This document shows positions 9,154-19,046 of a stretch of 40,426 nt of DNA, piece after piece. The DNA comes from Nitrosomonadales bacterium (GTDB lineage: Bacteria > Pseudomonadota > Gammaproteobacteria > Burkholderiales > Gallionellaceae). The notes beneath the pieces were generated by a model. It had not been told where the DNA came from, did no database searches, and saw only the letters and a program-made list of their open reading frames with translations. The translations under genes were made by a program, and so were the position numbers. The DNA is taken from assembly GCA_016234685.1 (NCBI GenBank), contig JACRAT010000040.1:1-40426 (forward strand), written 5' to 3'. Positions within the stretch are counted from its first letter, which is position 1. Every line of letters begins with the position of its first letter.

Positions 9154-9771
9154 TTAAATAAACGACCTAACCTCATTGATGAACGCGGCGACCTTCGCTG
9201 CGTCCTTGATTCCCTTTGCCGCCTCGACCCCGCTGGACACATCCACCGCGTAGGGCCGCACTTGCCTGATCGCATCCTGAACATTGCCCGGATGCAAGCC
9301 CCCGGAAAGGATCACCGGCAGCGGCAGATCATGCGGGATCAGCGCCCAGTCGAACGACTCGCCCGTGCCGCCGTGTGTGCCTTCGATGTAGGCATCGAGC
9401 AACAGCGCCTGAGCAGCGGCGTAACGGGCCGCGCATTGTACCAAATCCACCCCCGGCTTGACCCGTATCGCTTTGAGATAAGGCCGCCCGAAGCGGACGC
9501 AGAATTCGGGTGACTCTTCGCCGTGGAACTGGAGCACGTCCAACGGCACGCTGCGCAGCACCTGCCGCACCTCGTCTTCCGTAGGGTTGACGAACAGACC
9601 GACCACGCTGACGAAAGGCGGCAGAGCCGAAAGTAGCTGCGCCGCCTGCTCGATGGAGACATGGCGCGGGCTTTTGGCGTAGAACACCAGCCCGATCGCA
9701 TCGGCTCCGCTGCTGGCGGCGGCTTGCAGATCTTCAACGCGGGTGATGCCGCAAATCTTGCTTCTGGTCAT
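9154..9771 (-). CDS. trpF: Phosphoribosylanthranilate isomerase
   Basis: Isomerises N-(5'-phosphoribosyl)anthranilate to the ribulose form in tryptophan synthesis. The small TIM barrel (205 aa) carries the general base C7 in KICGITR and the general acid D126 ([15 protein letters not shown]), plus the phosphate-binding [10 protein letters not shown] segment. Length is typical. It is the first gene of the minus-strand trp run and diverges from queD across a 137-base gap that should hold both promoters. Confidence 0.97.
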   Translation of the reverse strand: MTRSKICGITRVEDLQAAASSGADAIGLVFYAKSPRHVSIEQAAQLLSALPPFVSVVGLFVNPTEDEVRQVLRSVPLDVLQFHGEESPEFCVRFGRPYLKAIRVKPGVDLVQCAARYAAAQALLLDAYIEGTHGGTGESFDWALIPHDLPLPVILSGGLHPGNVQDAIRQVRPYAVDVSSGVEAAKGIKDAAKVAAFINEVRSFI

Positions 9772-9908
9772 AACGCAATAGGGTGTTTTGCATAAACAGG
9801 CTGCATTGTAGGGGCAATCGGAAGCAGCACCAAATCCGCCGGGGATTTCGGCACACGCTGCACGGTCGGCAAGCTATAATCGGCCCGACTTTCGACTCCC
9901 GGAACATC

Positions 9909-10355
9909 ATGCAAATCACCCGAAGACTGGAATTCGATGCGGGCCATCGCATTCCCAATCACACCAGCCAGTGCCGCCATCTGCACGGCCATCGTTACGC
10001 GCTGGAGGTCACTCTCTCCGGCGACATCATCACCACCGAAGGCTTGTCTGAGCAGGGCATGGTGATGGACTTCTCCGAGGTGAAGCGTATCGCCAAGGAA
10101 ATGGTGGTGGATGTGTGGGATCACGCTTTTCTGGTGTATCGCGGCGACACCACCGTACTGCCCTTCCTGCAAACGATACCGGGACACAAGACCATCGTGA
10201 TGGATGTGCCGCCCACTGCCGAGAACCTCGCCATGATCGCCTTCGGCCTGCTGGATGACGCCTACCGCGACACCTACGGCAACCACCTGCGACTGGAACG
10301 CGTGCGACTGTACGAGACACCCAACAACTGGGCGGATCATCTGCGCACCGAATAA
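9909..10355 (+). CDS. queD: 6-carboxytetrahydropterin synthase (QueD)
   Basis: Converts dihydroneopterin triphosphate to 6-carboxy-5,6,7,8-tetrahydropterin, the second step towards queuosine. The protein (148 aa) shows the tunnelling fold with zinc ligands H13, H26 and H28 and the catalytic C22 in CRHLHGH, as well as DAGHR. The ATG at 9909 is chosen because the family begins at this MxITRRLEFDAGHR; the upstream open frame has no family similarity. The tgt gene, which inserts the queuosine precursor preQ1 into tRNA, lies at 16.2-17.3 kb. A pterin synthase of the biopterin type is the alternative, but length and the Cys motif favour QueD. Confidence 0.93.
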   Translation: MQITRRLEFDAGHRIPNHTSQCRHLHGHRYALEVTLSGDIITTEGLSEQGMVMDFSEVKRIAKEMVVDVWDHAFLVYRGDTTVLPFLQTIPGHKTIVMDVPPTAENLAMIAFGLLDDAYRDTYGNHLRLERVRLYETPNNWADHLRTE

Positions 10356-10376
10356 CAAATATAACGGAGACCCACT

Positions 10377-11330
10377 GTGAGCCTGACTGATGAGACCTAC
10401 GACCTGCTAAAAGACGTGCCTTTGTTTTTTGGTGTTTCGCACGAGTTGCTGATCCGCTATCTCGACGAATCCAGTCAGATCTCACTGGCCGCAGGCCAGA
10501 CCCTGCTGTCACCGGGAGAGTCCAACGAAAAGATCTACATCATCCTGTCAGGCAGGATGCGGGTGAATTCCGCTGGACTGAGCGACAGCGCCCTTGCCAT
10601 ATTCGGCACTGGCGAATCGGTCGGCGAAATGTCCATCCTCGATGACAGCCGCGCTCACACCTATCTCATCGCCGATACCGATTGCGAACTGCTATCCATC
10701 GACCACTCCACGATCTGGGCGCTCATCAACGATTCGCATCAAGCCGCACGCAACATGCTGAACGTGCTGGCGCTGCGCATCTCCATCAGCGAACACAGCC
10801 TCCATGTCGACATCGAGAGCCGTCAGGGTTACGCCGGACTGAACCACGTGGACGAACTGACCGGACTCTATAACAGCGACTGGATGCATCAGATGTTCAG
10901 CAGACAGATCCACCGTTGTGCGATGAATCAGGGGCGCGCCTCCTTGATGATGATGGGCATAGACCAATTCAAGCATTACAACCAGTGCCACGGACGACTG
11001 GGTGGCGATCAAGCCTTGCGCACCATCGCCCAGACCACCCTAGCCTGCCTGCGCCCCAACGATCAGGCGGCGCGCTATCACGGCAAGGTGTTCGCGGTCT
11101 TCCTGCCGCATACTTCGCTGGCTGAAGCCCACAAGGCCGCCGAGCGTTTGCGTATGCAAGCCAGCCGCGCCGCCATCGTCACACCGAGCGGCGACGCCCT
11201 GCCCAGCGTCACGATCTCCATTGGATTGGCCGAAGTGCGCCCCGGCCTCACGCTGGAACAATTGCTGGAACAGACCGACTTCGCCTTGCAGCGCGCCCGT
11301 CTCTCGGGCCGCAACTGCATCAGCGATTAA
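10377..11330 (+). CDS. Cyclic-nucleotide-binding domain plus degenerate GGDEF protein
   Basis: A 317-residue cytoplasmic protein. Residues about 14-130 form a cNMP-binding (CAP_ED) beta roll (EKIYIILSGRMRV, GTGESVGEMSILDDSRAHTYLIAD). Residues about 158-317 form a GGDEF domain with VDELTGLYN and the first metal Asp D195, but the signature GGDEF is replaced by HGKVF at 235-239. Diguanylate cyclase activity is therefore unlikely; it may bind GTP or c-di-GMP, or act as a partner. Start is GTG at 10377 with GGAG 7 bases upstream. It follows queD by 21 bases and converges with the intact cyclase gene at 11333, two bases away from its end. Confidence 0.85.
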   Translation: MSLTDETYDLLKDVPLFFGVSHELLIRYLDESSQISLAAGQTLLSPGESNEKIYIILSGRMRVNSAGLSDSALAIFGTGESVGEMSILDDSRAHTYLIADTDCELLSIDHSTIWALINDSHQAARNMLNVLALRISISEHSLHVDIESRQGYAGLNHVDELTGLYNSDWMHQMFSRQIHRCAMNQGRASLMMMGIDQFKHYNQCHGRLGGDQALRTIAQTTLACLRPNDQAARYHGKVFAVFLPHTSLAEAHKAAERLRMQASRAAIVTPSGDALPSVTISIGLAEVRPGLTLEQLLEQTDFALQRARLSGRNCISD

Positions 11331-11332
11331 AC

Positions 11333-12304
11333 TCAGGGAAAGGCGATCTGATCGCCCTCCACCCGATTCCGCCCCTTTTCCTTGGCCAGATACAGCGCCT
11401 GATCCGCCGCAGCGATCAGCGCCTTGGGGGTCATCTTCTCACCCGGTATCAGCGAGGCCACGCCACAACTGACGGTAACGTGACCGAAGCTCGACTTCTT
11501 GTGCACCAAGCCTAGTTCAGCGATGTTCTGACGAATGTGATTGGCGACCCAAATCGCACCGTCGATCTCGGTATTCCCTAGGATCAGCGCGAACTCTTCG
11601 CCACCGTAGCGCGCGGCCACGTCACTGGCGCGCGGTGCGGAACGCGCCATCTGTGCAGCGACCGCCTTCAGGCAAGCATCGCCCGCCTGATGCCCATAGG
11701 TATCGTTATAGAGCTTGAAGAAATCCACATCCACCATCACCAACGACATCGGCTTCTTGGCGCGCAGACAGCGCCGCCACTCGCGCGACATCAGCTCGTC
11801 GAACAAACGACGATTGGCGATGCCGGTCAGCCCGTCGGTGGTGGAAAGACGTTGCAACTCTTTGTTGGCCGCATTCAGTTGGTGCGTAGTATCGACCAGC
11901 TTGCGCTGCATCTCGACTAGTCGCTGCATGGCTTTGATCTTGGACTTCAGCACCACTTCGCTGACCGGTTTCATCAGGTAATCATCGCCACCGGCGGCGA
12001 TGCCGTGGGCCAAGTCCTCATCCTTGGACATGCTGGTCAGAAAGATGATGGCCGTCCAGTCGTCCTGCCGTTCCATGGCGCGGATGCGCTGGGCGACATC
12101 GAAGCCTTCGATGTCAGGCAACATCGCGTCGAGCAGGATGATGTCCGGTCGTTCGCGGGAATAGACCTCAATGGCGGCGAGGCCGGTCTCGGCGGTGAGC
12201 GGCTTGGCGATGCCCATGCGTTCGAGATAATTGCACAGCCCTTTGAGGACGACCTTGCTGTCCTCCACCACCAGAACCTTCAGCTCACTGATCTGCTTAT
12301 TCAT
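11333..12304 (-). CDS. Response regulator with GGDEF domain, PleD-like diguanylate cyclase
   Basis: A 323-residue regulator. The receiver domain (about 7-125) has the phosphorylatable D59 (LLDAMLPD), T90 and K112. A coiled linker (125-152) precedes a GGDEF domain (153-320) with an intact GGEEF at 234-238 and the inhibitory I-site RASD at 225-228, five residues upstream as required. It should make c-di-GMP when phosphorylated and be product-inhibited. No histidine kinase lies nearby, so it is an orphan regulator. It begins 17 bases after dedA on the same strand and ends two bases from the convergent degenerate GGDEF gene. Confidence 0.93.
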   Translation of the reverse strand: MNKQISELKVLVVEDSKVVLKGLCNYLERMGIAKPLTAETGLAAIEVYSRERPDIILLDAMLPDIEGFDVAQRIRAMERQDDWTAIIFLTSMSKDEDLAHGIAAGGDDYLMKPVSEVVLKSKIKAMQRLVEMQRKLVDTTHQLNAANKELQRLSTTDGLTGIANRRLFDELMSREWRRCLRAKKPMSLVMVDVDFFKLYNDTYGHQAGDACLKAVAAQMARSAPRASDVAARYGGEEFALILGNTEIDGAIWVANHIRQNIAELGLVHKKSSFGHVTVSCGVASLIPGEKMTPKALIAAADQALYLAKEKGRNRVEGDQIAFP

Positions 12305-12321
12305 CGCCCCCCCTTGCCTGA

Positions 12322-12963
12322 CTACGTCCGCCGCCTGCGCTGCCGGACGAACTCGATCAAAGCCGGAAGGAAGGAGATAAAAATGATACCGAAAACGATC
12401 AAAGTCAGATTGTTCTTGACCGCCGGAATGTTACCGAAGATCAGCCCGCAAACGGTAAAGAAACCGATCCACGCCACACTTCCCAGCGCACTGAAGAACA
12501 GGAAATGGCGGTAGTTCATTTCGCCGATGCCAGCCACGAAGGGGGCGAAGGTGCGGACGATAGGCAGGAAGCGCGCGAACAACACCGTCTTGCCGCCATG
12601 TCTGGCGTAGAACGCGTGGGTTTTTTCCAGATGTTCGTGGCGCAGAAAACGAGAGCTGGAGCGCGCAACCAGCCGCTTGCCAATCAGCCGCCCGATCCAG
12701 TAATTGGTGTTATCGCCGGAAAAGGCGGCCAGCATCAGCAGGGGCGCTAGCAGTTCGATCTCCAGCGCACCCGTGCCGCACAACGCGCCTGCCACGAACA
12801 GTAGCGAATCGCCCGGCAGGAAAGGCGCGATGACCAGACCGGTCTCGCTGAAGATGATGAGGAACAGGATGGCGTAGACCAGCGTGCCGTACTGCTGGAT
12901 CAGCAACTGCAAATGGGTGTCCAGATGCAGCACGAGGTCTATGAAGGAGCTGAGCAGTTCCAT
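12322..12963 (-). CDS. DedA family membrane protein
   Basis: A polytopic inner-membrane protein (213 aa) of the DedA/VTT superfamily, whose members flip undecaprenyl phosphate or phosphatidylethanolamine and support envelope stability. Family signatures are seen: F-x-E-T-G-x-x-x-x-P-F-L-P-G-D-S-L-L-F (40-58), the re-entrant segment with GGKTVLFARFLPIVRTFAPF (about 123-142) and VAGIGEMNYRHF. The C-terminus is basic (RQRRRR). It is 12 bases downstream of secF, so probably part of the secD-secF transcript. Confidence 0.92.
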   Translation of the reverse strand: MELLSSFIDLVLHLDTHLQLLIQQYGTLVYAILFLIIFSETGLVIAPFLPGDSLLFVAGALCGTGALEIELLAPLLMLAAFSGDNTNYWIGRLIGKRLVARSSSRFLRHEHLEKTHAFYARHGGKTVLFARFLPIVRTFAPFVAGIGEMNYRHFLFFSALGSVAWIGFFTVCGLIFGNIPAVKNNLTLIVFGIIFISFLPALIEFVRQRRRRT

Positions 12964-12975
12964 GTGCTACCTCGC

Positions 12976-13908
12976 TCAGGGTAGGACTTCTTCCGCTTCG
13001 ACTTTCTCGGGTTTGATGAAATCCTCGCGCGACACGCCGAACATCATCAGCAGCGGGCTGGCCACCAGCACCGAGGAGTAGATACTGAACAGGATGCCGA
13101 TGGTCAACGCCAGCGCGAAGTAATGCAGCGTCTCACCGCCCAGAAACAGCATCGCCGTCACCATCATCTGGGTGCAGGCGTGAGTGATGATGGTGCGCGA
13201 CATGGTGCGGGTGATGGCGTTGTCGATGATCTCGGCCACCCCGGCCTTGCGCATGGAGCGAAAATTCTCGCGGATCCGGTCGAACACCACCACCGACTCG
13301 TTCACCGAATAGCCCAGCACTGCCAGCACCGCCGCCAGCACGGACAGCGAGAACTCCCACTGGAAGAAGGCGAAGAAGCCCAGAATGATGACCACGTCAT
13401 GCAGGTTGGCGATGATGGCGGCCAGGCCGAACTTCCACTCGAAGCGCAGCCACAGGTAGCCGACGATGCCCAAACTCACCAGCAACAGCGCCAGCGCGCC
13501 ATTCTCCACCAGCTCCTTGCCCACTTGCGGGCCGACGAACTCGACGCGGCGTTTTTCTGCGCTGGCATCGTGCTGTTGCAGCGTCTCCATCACACGCTCT
13601 GAAAGGTTCGCACCCAGCTTGTTCTGTTTGAGCGGGATCTGGATCAGCACGTCTTGGCTAGAGCCGAAGTTCTGCACCTGCGCGTCATGCAACCCTATCG
13701 TGGAAAGTTGCTCACGCACCTTGTTGGTATCCGCCGGCTGCGCGTAATGCACTTCCAGCACCGTACCGCCAGTGAAGTCGATGCCGAAGTTCAGACCTTT
13801 GGTGGCGAGGAAGAACACCGCCAAGATGAAGGTGACCAGCGAGATCGAAGTGGTATACCGCCCATAACTCATGAACGGGATGTCTTTTTTGATGCGGAAG
13901 AATTCCAT
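12976..13908 (-). CDS. secF: Protein translocase subunit SecF
   Basis: With SecD it uses the proton gradient to pull proteins through SecYEG. The 310-residue protein has an N-terminal helix (about 18-37), the periplasmic GIDFTGGTVLEV element (42-53), and the RND-type five-helix bundle with the conserved SVNESVVVFDRIRENFR segment. Length matches the family. It follows secD by 56 bases, which are largely filled by a palindromic repeat. Confidence 0.97.
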   Translation of the reverse strand: MEFFRIKKDIPFMSYGRYTTSISLVTFILAVFFLATKGLNFGIDFTGGTVLEVHYAQPADTNKVREQLSTIGLHDAQVQNFGSSQDVLIQIPLKQNKLGANLSERVMETLQQHDASAEKRRVEFVGPQVGKELVENGALALLLVSLGIVGYLWLRFEWKFGLAAIIANLHDVVIILGFFAFFQWEFSLSVLAAVLAVLGYSVNESVVVFDRIRENFRSMRKAGVAEIIDNAITRTMSRTIITHACTQMMVTAMLFLGGETLHYFALALTIGILFSIYSSVLVASPLLMMFGVSREDFIKPEKVEAEEVLP

Positions 13909-13924
13909 GCTTTGTTCCTAAGTA

Positions 13925-13963
13925 TTCCCCTCCCCCGTCTACGGGAGAGGGCTAGGGGGAAGG
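13925..13963. repeat. GC-rich palindromic module between secD and secF
   Basis: CCCCTCCCCCGTCTACGGG followed by AGAGGGCTAGGGGGAAGG. It is one module of the family seen in folC and stops one base before the secD stop codon. Confidence 0.75.
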
Positions 13964-13964
13964 A

Positions 13965-15776
13965 TTAACCGATAGCCACCTTGGACAACCGCGCACGGCG
14001 TCCGTAGATCAGATTGACCAGCGAACGCGACACCAGCACCGCGCTGAACATCGAAGTCAGGATGCCTAGGCACAGCACCACGGCGAAACCGCGCACCGGA
14101 CCGGAGCCAAACATGAACAGCGCGACACCGGCGATCATGGTGGTGATGTTGGAATCCAGAATAGTGGCGAAAGCGCGGTCATAACCAGCATGGATCGCCG
14201 CCTGTGGTGTGACCCCATTGCGCAATTCCTCGCGTATGCGTTCGTTGATCAGCACGTTGGCGTCGATCGCCATACCCAGAGTCAGCGCGATACCGGCCAT
14301 GCCGGGCAGGGTCAGCGTCGCTTGCAGCGTGGAGAGCAGCGCCACCAGCAGCAAAAGGTTGGCTGCCAGCGCCAGCATGGAGACCGTACCGAACATCAGG
14401 TAGTAGGCGACCATAAAGATGCAGATGGCAGCGAAGCCGATCTGGGTGGACTGGAAGCCGCGCGCGATGTTGTCCGCGCCCAGGCTCGGGCCAACGGTAC
14501 GCTCTTCGACGATCTCCATCGGTGCAGCCAATGCGCCTGCGCGCAGCAGCAGCGAAACGTCCTGCGCCTCTTCGGTGCTCATCTTGCCGGAGATCTGCAC
14601 ACGACCGCCGCCGATCTCTTCGCGGATCACCGGTGCGGTGATGACCTCACCCCTGCCCTTTTCGAACAGGATGATGGCCATGCGACGATTCACGTTCTCG
14701 CGGGTGGATTCCTTGAATTTGCGCGCGCCGATGTTATCCAGATTGATGTGGACAGCAGGCTCGTTGGTGCGATTGTCAAAACCGGGCTGGGCATCGCTGA
14801 TGCGTTCGCCAGTCAGGATCACGCCCTTCTTGACCGCCAGCGTGTTGCCGTCGCGGTCGCGGAACAGCTCAGTTCCCAGCGGCGCGGCACTGCCCGCCAC
14901 CACCGGATGTTCGTCATCGACCAGACGCACTTCCAGCGTCGCCGTGCGACCCAGAATATCCTTGGCACGGGCGGTGTCCTGCACCCCCGGCAACTGCACC
15001 ACCACGCGATCCGCGCCCTGCTGCTGGATCACCGGCTCGGCCACGCCCAACTCATTGACGCGGTTACGCAAGGTCAGCAGGTTCTGCTGCACGGCGGAGT
15101 CGAGGATGCGCTTCTCAGCTTCCGGCTTGAGCGTCCCGACCAACTGGAACTCGCCACCAGCGTCCTTCTCGAACATCGCCAGATCGTTGAATTGCAGCTT
15201 GATCTTCGCCCCACCCGCAGTGCGGGCGGCTTCGTCGCGGAACTTGACGGTGATCTGTTTGCCATCGCGGCTCACGCCGGAATAAGGGATGTTCTGTTCG
15301 CGCAAGGTGCTGCGCAGATCGGAGATGGTGGATTCCAGTGACTTGTCGAGCGCCGCTTTCATGTCCACCTGCAACAGGAAGTGCACGCCGCCACGTAGAT
15401 CCAGACCCAGATACATGGGCAGCGCGTGCAGGTCGGTCAGCCATTGCGGGGAACTGGAGAGCAGGTTCAGCGCCACCACGTAATCTTCGCCGAGTTGCTT
15501 TTGCAGCACATCCTTGGCCTTCAACTGGCTGTCAGTGTCGGTGAAACGTGCCTTGACGCTGGTCGAATCCAAAGATACGGCGGCAGGATTCAGCCCTGCC
15601 GCTTGCAGCGAGCTTTGCACCCGCTGCAACAACGCGCCATCCGCCTTCACGCTGCTATGCAGCGGTTGGACTTGCACCGCAGGCGACTCGCCGAAGAAGT
15701 TGGGGAGTGTATAGAGCAACCCCAACACCAGTACGGCGAGGATCAGCAGGTATTTCCACAGCGGATAGCGATTCAT
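13965..15776 (-). CDS. secD: Protein translocase subunit SecD
   Basis: Partner of SecF in the SecDF-YajC complex. The 603-residue protein has a first membrane helix at about 8-24, the conserved GLDLRGGVHFLLQVD at 124-138, large periplasmic domains and, near residue 510, the TM4 segment GMAIDANVLINERIREEL with its functional Asp. Length is typical of proteobacterial SecD (about 600-620). It follows yajC by 9 bases. Regulation beyond the shared transcript is not visible. Confidence 0.98.
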   Translation of the reverse strand: MNRYPLWKYLLILAVLVLGLLYTLPNFFGESPAVQVQPLHSSVKADGALLQRVQSSLQAAGLNPAAVSLDSTSVKARFTDTDSQLKAKDVLQKQLGEDYVVALNLLSSSPQWLTDLHALPMYLGLDLRGGVHFLLQVDMKAALDKSLESTISDLRSTLREQNIPYSGVSRDGKQITVKFRDEAARTAGGAKIKLQFNDLAMFEKDAGGEFQLVGTLKPEAEKRILDSAVQQNLLTLRNRVNELGVAEPVIQQQGADRVVVQLPGVQDTARAKDILGRTATLEVRLVDDEHPVVAGSAAPLGTELFRDRDGNTLAVKKGVILTGERISDAQPGFDNRTNEPAVHINLDNIGARKFKESTRENVNRRMAIILFEKGRGEVITAPVIREEIGGGRVQISGKMSTEEAQDVSLLLRAGALAAPMEIVEERTVGPSLGADNIARGFQSTQIGFAAICIFMVAYYLMFGTVSMLALAANLLLLVALLSTLQATLTLPGMAGIALTLGMAIDANVLINERIREELRNGVTPQAAIHAGYDRAFATILDSNITTMIAGVALFMFGSGPVRGFAVVLCLGILTSMFSAVLVSRSLVNLIYGRRARLSKVAIG

Positions 15777-15785
15777 TGCAGCACC

Positions 15786-16130
15786 TTAGATCGACTTGAT
15801 GGTTCCCTTGGGCAACAGGCTCTGGATCGCAGTGCGTTGCACTTGCAGCACGGTGCTGTCAGCGACTTCGATGGAGGCATAGCTGTCGGTCAGCTTGGTG
15901 ATACGACCGATTACGCCGCCGATGGTGACGACTTCATCACCCTTTTGCAGCGCATCCAGCATGGCGCTCAACTCTTTAGCGCGCTTTTGCTGCGGACGCA
16001 GGATCAGCAGATAGAACACCACGACCAACACGATCAAAGGCAGGAATTGCACGAAGCCGCCCGGCTCGGCAGCTGGAGCAGCGCCTTCGGCCCATGCATT
16101 GGAGATGAACAGATCAGTCACAGAAACCAT
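15786..16130 (-). CDS. yajC: Preprotein translocase accessory subunit YajC
   Basis: A 114-residue membrane protein of the SecDF-YajC complex: one membrane helix (QFLPLIVLVVVFYLLILRPQ, about 28-47) then a cytoplasmic domain with RPQQKRAKE and GDEVVTIGGVIGRI. The ATG at 16130 is preferred over the one at 16172 because GGAG lies 7 bases before it and the extra 14 residues have no counterpart in the family. It is followed by secD. Confidence 0.95.
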   Translation of the reverse strand: MVSVTDLFISNAWAEGAAPAAEPGGFVQFLPLIVLVVVFYLLILRPQQKRAKELSAMLDALQKGDEVVTIGGVIGRITKLTDSYASIEVADSTVLQVQRTAIQSLLPKGTIKSI

Positions 16131-16183
16131 TTGAAAACTCCGGTAAAAAATCAAAGGGGCGCATTCTAACACGGAAGCCGGGA

Positions 16184-17320
<1,137 letters not shown>

Positions 17321-18406
17321 TTATGCCAGAGCAGGCAGCGCCTTGAGGCCGTGCAATCTTCCCGACCGCCAGTTTTCCACCGCCCAAGCCAGCAGATTCG
17401 GCAGATCGTGCGCCAGTTCCGGCGGCGGCGTTTGCTGCAAGAAGCTCAACACCCGCCACAAAGTCTCGGCAGCTTGCGCAACATCCACCGGCATCGCCAG
17501 CGTCTGCTTGCTGAGCTTCTCCCCCCCCGCATTCACCGCCACCGGCAAGTGCATGTAGACCGGAGTAGGCAAACCTAACAAGCGCTGCAACCAGATCTGG
17601 CGCGGTGTGGAAGTCAGCAGATCGCTGCCGCGCACCACGTGGGTGATACCTTGGAACGCATCGTCCACCACCACCGCCAACTGGTAGGCGAACAAGCCAT
17701 CGGCACGCTTCACCACGAAATCGCCGATTTCCTGTTCGAGATTCTGGGAGAGCTGGCCTTGCAGGGTGTCGGTGAACGCCACTACTCCGTTCGTACTGAT
17801 AACCAACGACTTGGCTACCGTCTGTTGGCAGCCTAGTCGAATGGCTAGAGGTTTTATCAGCGTAGCTGGCAAAGCCAGCGGAGTCGAAGTGCCCGCAACA
17901 CTTCGACTCCATGCATCCGCGCTACGCTCAGTGCGAACGGGGTTCATTGAACCCGTCTGCACCCGCCAAGCTCTGCCCTCGCGCCCCGCCGGAATACCAC
18001 ACCGGCACGTCCCCGGATACACAACCCCCTCAATGCCGTGCAGAGCCGAATCTGCGATCTCCTTGCGGGTACAACAACAAAGATAGGCCGCGCCACTGGC
18101 CTGCAACTGTGCCAGCGCCTCCTCATAAGCCACTGTGCGCTGGCTCTGGTACAACACCGGGCCGTCCCACTCCAACTGAAACCTTTCGAGTGTGCGCAGA
18201 ACATCACCGGCAGCCCCCGCGACGCAGCGCGGCGTGTCTAGGTCTTCCATACGCAGCGACCAAGTACCGCCATGATGCCGGGCATCGAGAAAACTACCGA
18301 CTGCCGCGACCAGTGAGCCGAAGTGCAAAGGGCCAGTAGGTGAAGGGGCGAAGCGCCCGCGATAGTCCGGCTGGATGTGCATCGAGGCAGATGGCGGAGA
18401 AGACAT
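17321..18406 (-). CDS. gluQ: Glutamyl-Q tRNA(Asp) synthetase with a repeat-encoded insertion
   Basis: Attaches glutamate to the queuosine base of tRNA(Asp); it is a GluRS paralogue without the anticodon domain. Visible are GRFAPSPTGPLHFGSL (HIGH-type), the zinc region with CCCTRKE and the later YPGTCRCG, LFAYQLAVVVDDA, and the KMSKS-like KLSKQ. At 361 residues it is 55-65 longer than usual. The excess (about residues 152-205 in this numbering) lies between AWRV and VAFTDTLQGQ and is encoded by a palindromic element (17787-17940). The frame stays open. Start: ATG at 18406; TTG at 18415 and ATG at 18382 are alternatives. The queuosine link to tgt (30 bases away) and queD is functional as well as positional. 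Confidence 0.92.
   Translation of the reverse strand: MSSPPSASMHIQPDYRGRFAPSPTGPLHFGSLVAAVGSFLDARHHGGTWSLRMEDLDTPRCVAGAAGDVLRTLERFQLEWDGPVLYQSQRTVAYEEALAQLQASGAAYLCCCTRKEIADSALHGIEGVVYPGTCRCGIPAGREGRAWRVQTGSMNPVRTERSADAWSRSVAGTSTPLALPATLIKPLAIRLGCQQTVAKSLVISTNGVVAFTDTLQGQLSQNLEQEIGDFVVKRADGLFAYQLAVVVDDAFQGITHVVRGSDLLTSTPRQIWLQRLLGLPTPVYMHLPVAVNAGGEKLSKQTLAMPVDVAQAAETLWRVLSFLQQTPPPELAHDLPNLLAWAVENWRSGRLHGLKALPALA
17787..17940. repeat. 154-bp inverted-repeat element in frame inside gluQ
   Basis: The ends CCGTTCGTACTGA (17787-17799) and TCAGTGCGAACGG (17928-17940) are inverted repeats with one mismatch. Inside lie a perfect 11-bp hairpin, GAGTCGAAGTG/CACTTCGACTC (17881-17909), and GCTGGC-AAA-GCCAGC. 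The vocabulary (TTCG...TGAGC, TCGAAGTG) is that of the repeat at 9085-9153. It adds about 51 codons to gluQ. It has no coding capacity for a transposase, so it is MITE-like. Confidence 0.85.
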
Positions 18407-18420
18407 CCCGCCCAAAAGGA

Positions 18421-18633
18421 TCAGTTGATCCCGGCTTTGCGGCGGCGGATCACATCGCGCGCCATAAAACCGATGGCGATGGCATCGAGGATAACGACCG
18501 TCACGATCAGCGCGATCTCGGTCTGTTCGCTGACCAAACCGCCGACCAGCATGTGCACCACGAATCCCATGACGAGCAGCGAAGAAGCCGCCACCACGGC
18601 GTAGGTCAGAATCTCTGCGGGTTTCATTATCAT
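18421..18633 (-). CDS. Small two-helix membrane protein, unknown
   Basis: A 70-residue protein with two hydrophobic helices (about 9-32 and 41-58) and a basic end (RDVIRRRKAGIN), suggesting that the C-terminus is cytoplasmic. I do not recognise a family. The start is either ATG at 18633 or ATG at 18627; neither has a strong ribosome site. It ends 14 bases before gluQ on the same strand, so the two may share a transcript. No functional clue beyond membrane location. Confidence 0.6.
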   Translation of the reverse strand: MIMKPAEILTYAVVAASSLLVMGFVVHMLVGGLVSEQTEIALIVTVVILDAIAIGFMARDVIRRRKAGIN

Positions 18634-18706
18634 GTCGTACCGGGCCTGCGCTTGGTTGAAGAGGCCCGGATTCTACCGTGAGGTCAACGGCTTTGCATCT
18701 GCACCA

Positions 18707-19000
18707 TCAGACACAACCGGTAGGCTTGGGCATCCCGCCGTATTTGGTAATGGGCTTCATTGGCCCGGTCATCCACAGATCGAACAGCTCCTTCTGATCC
18801 TTGTCGATGTGCTTGGCGAACTTGCGTATCGGCAGCACCGAGCCGTATTCTTCGTAATACGCCCGGGCCTGCATGATCTGTTCCCACTTCTCATCGTTCA
18901 GTTCATACCCGTCCGCATCGGCCATCGCCTGCCCGATCTCCCGATCCCACTCGCTCATGTCGAGCAGATAACCATCCCCGTCGCGCGCTGGTGCATCCAT
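18707..19000 (-). CDS. DsrC/TusE family sulfur-carrier-like protein
   Basis: A 97-residue protein with the DsrC/TusE fold: GYLLDMSEWDREIGQAMAD, the helix with YEEYGSVLPIRKFAKHI and the flexible arm ending GGMPKPTGCV. The penultimate cysteine C96, which carries persulfide sulfur in TusE and DsrC, is present. The second cysteine that true dissimilatory DsrC has about ten residues upstream is absent (the position reads in MKPITKYGG). It is therefore a TusE-like or regulatory DsrC paralogue rather than a sulfite-reductase substrate. It has an AAGGAG ribosome site and is divergent from the hydrogenase operon across 140 bases. Confidence 0.88.
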   Translation of the reverse strand: MDAPARDGDGYLLDMSEWDREIGQAMADADGYELNDEKWEQIMQARAYYEEYGSVLPIRKFAKHIDKDQKELFDLWMTGPMKPITKYGGMPKPTGCV

Positions 19001-19046
19001 GTCCTTACTCCTTTCAAAGTCGTTACAGTGAGTCTAATTAAGCCTA

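Noticed and set aside
7801-9513. 570-codon plus-strand open frame over trpB and trpF
   Set aside because: Lies opposite two well-supported trp genes and crosses a repeat; no recognisable domain or ribosome site.
14190-15341. 383-codon plus-strand open frame over secD
   Set aside because: Antisense shadow of secD without motifs.
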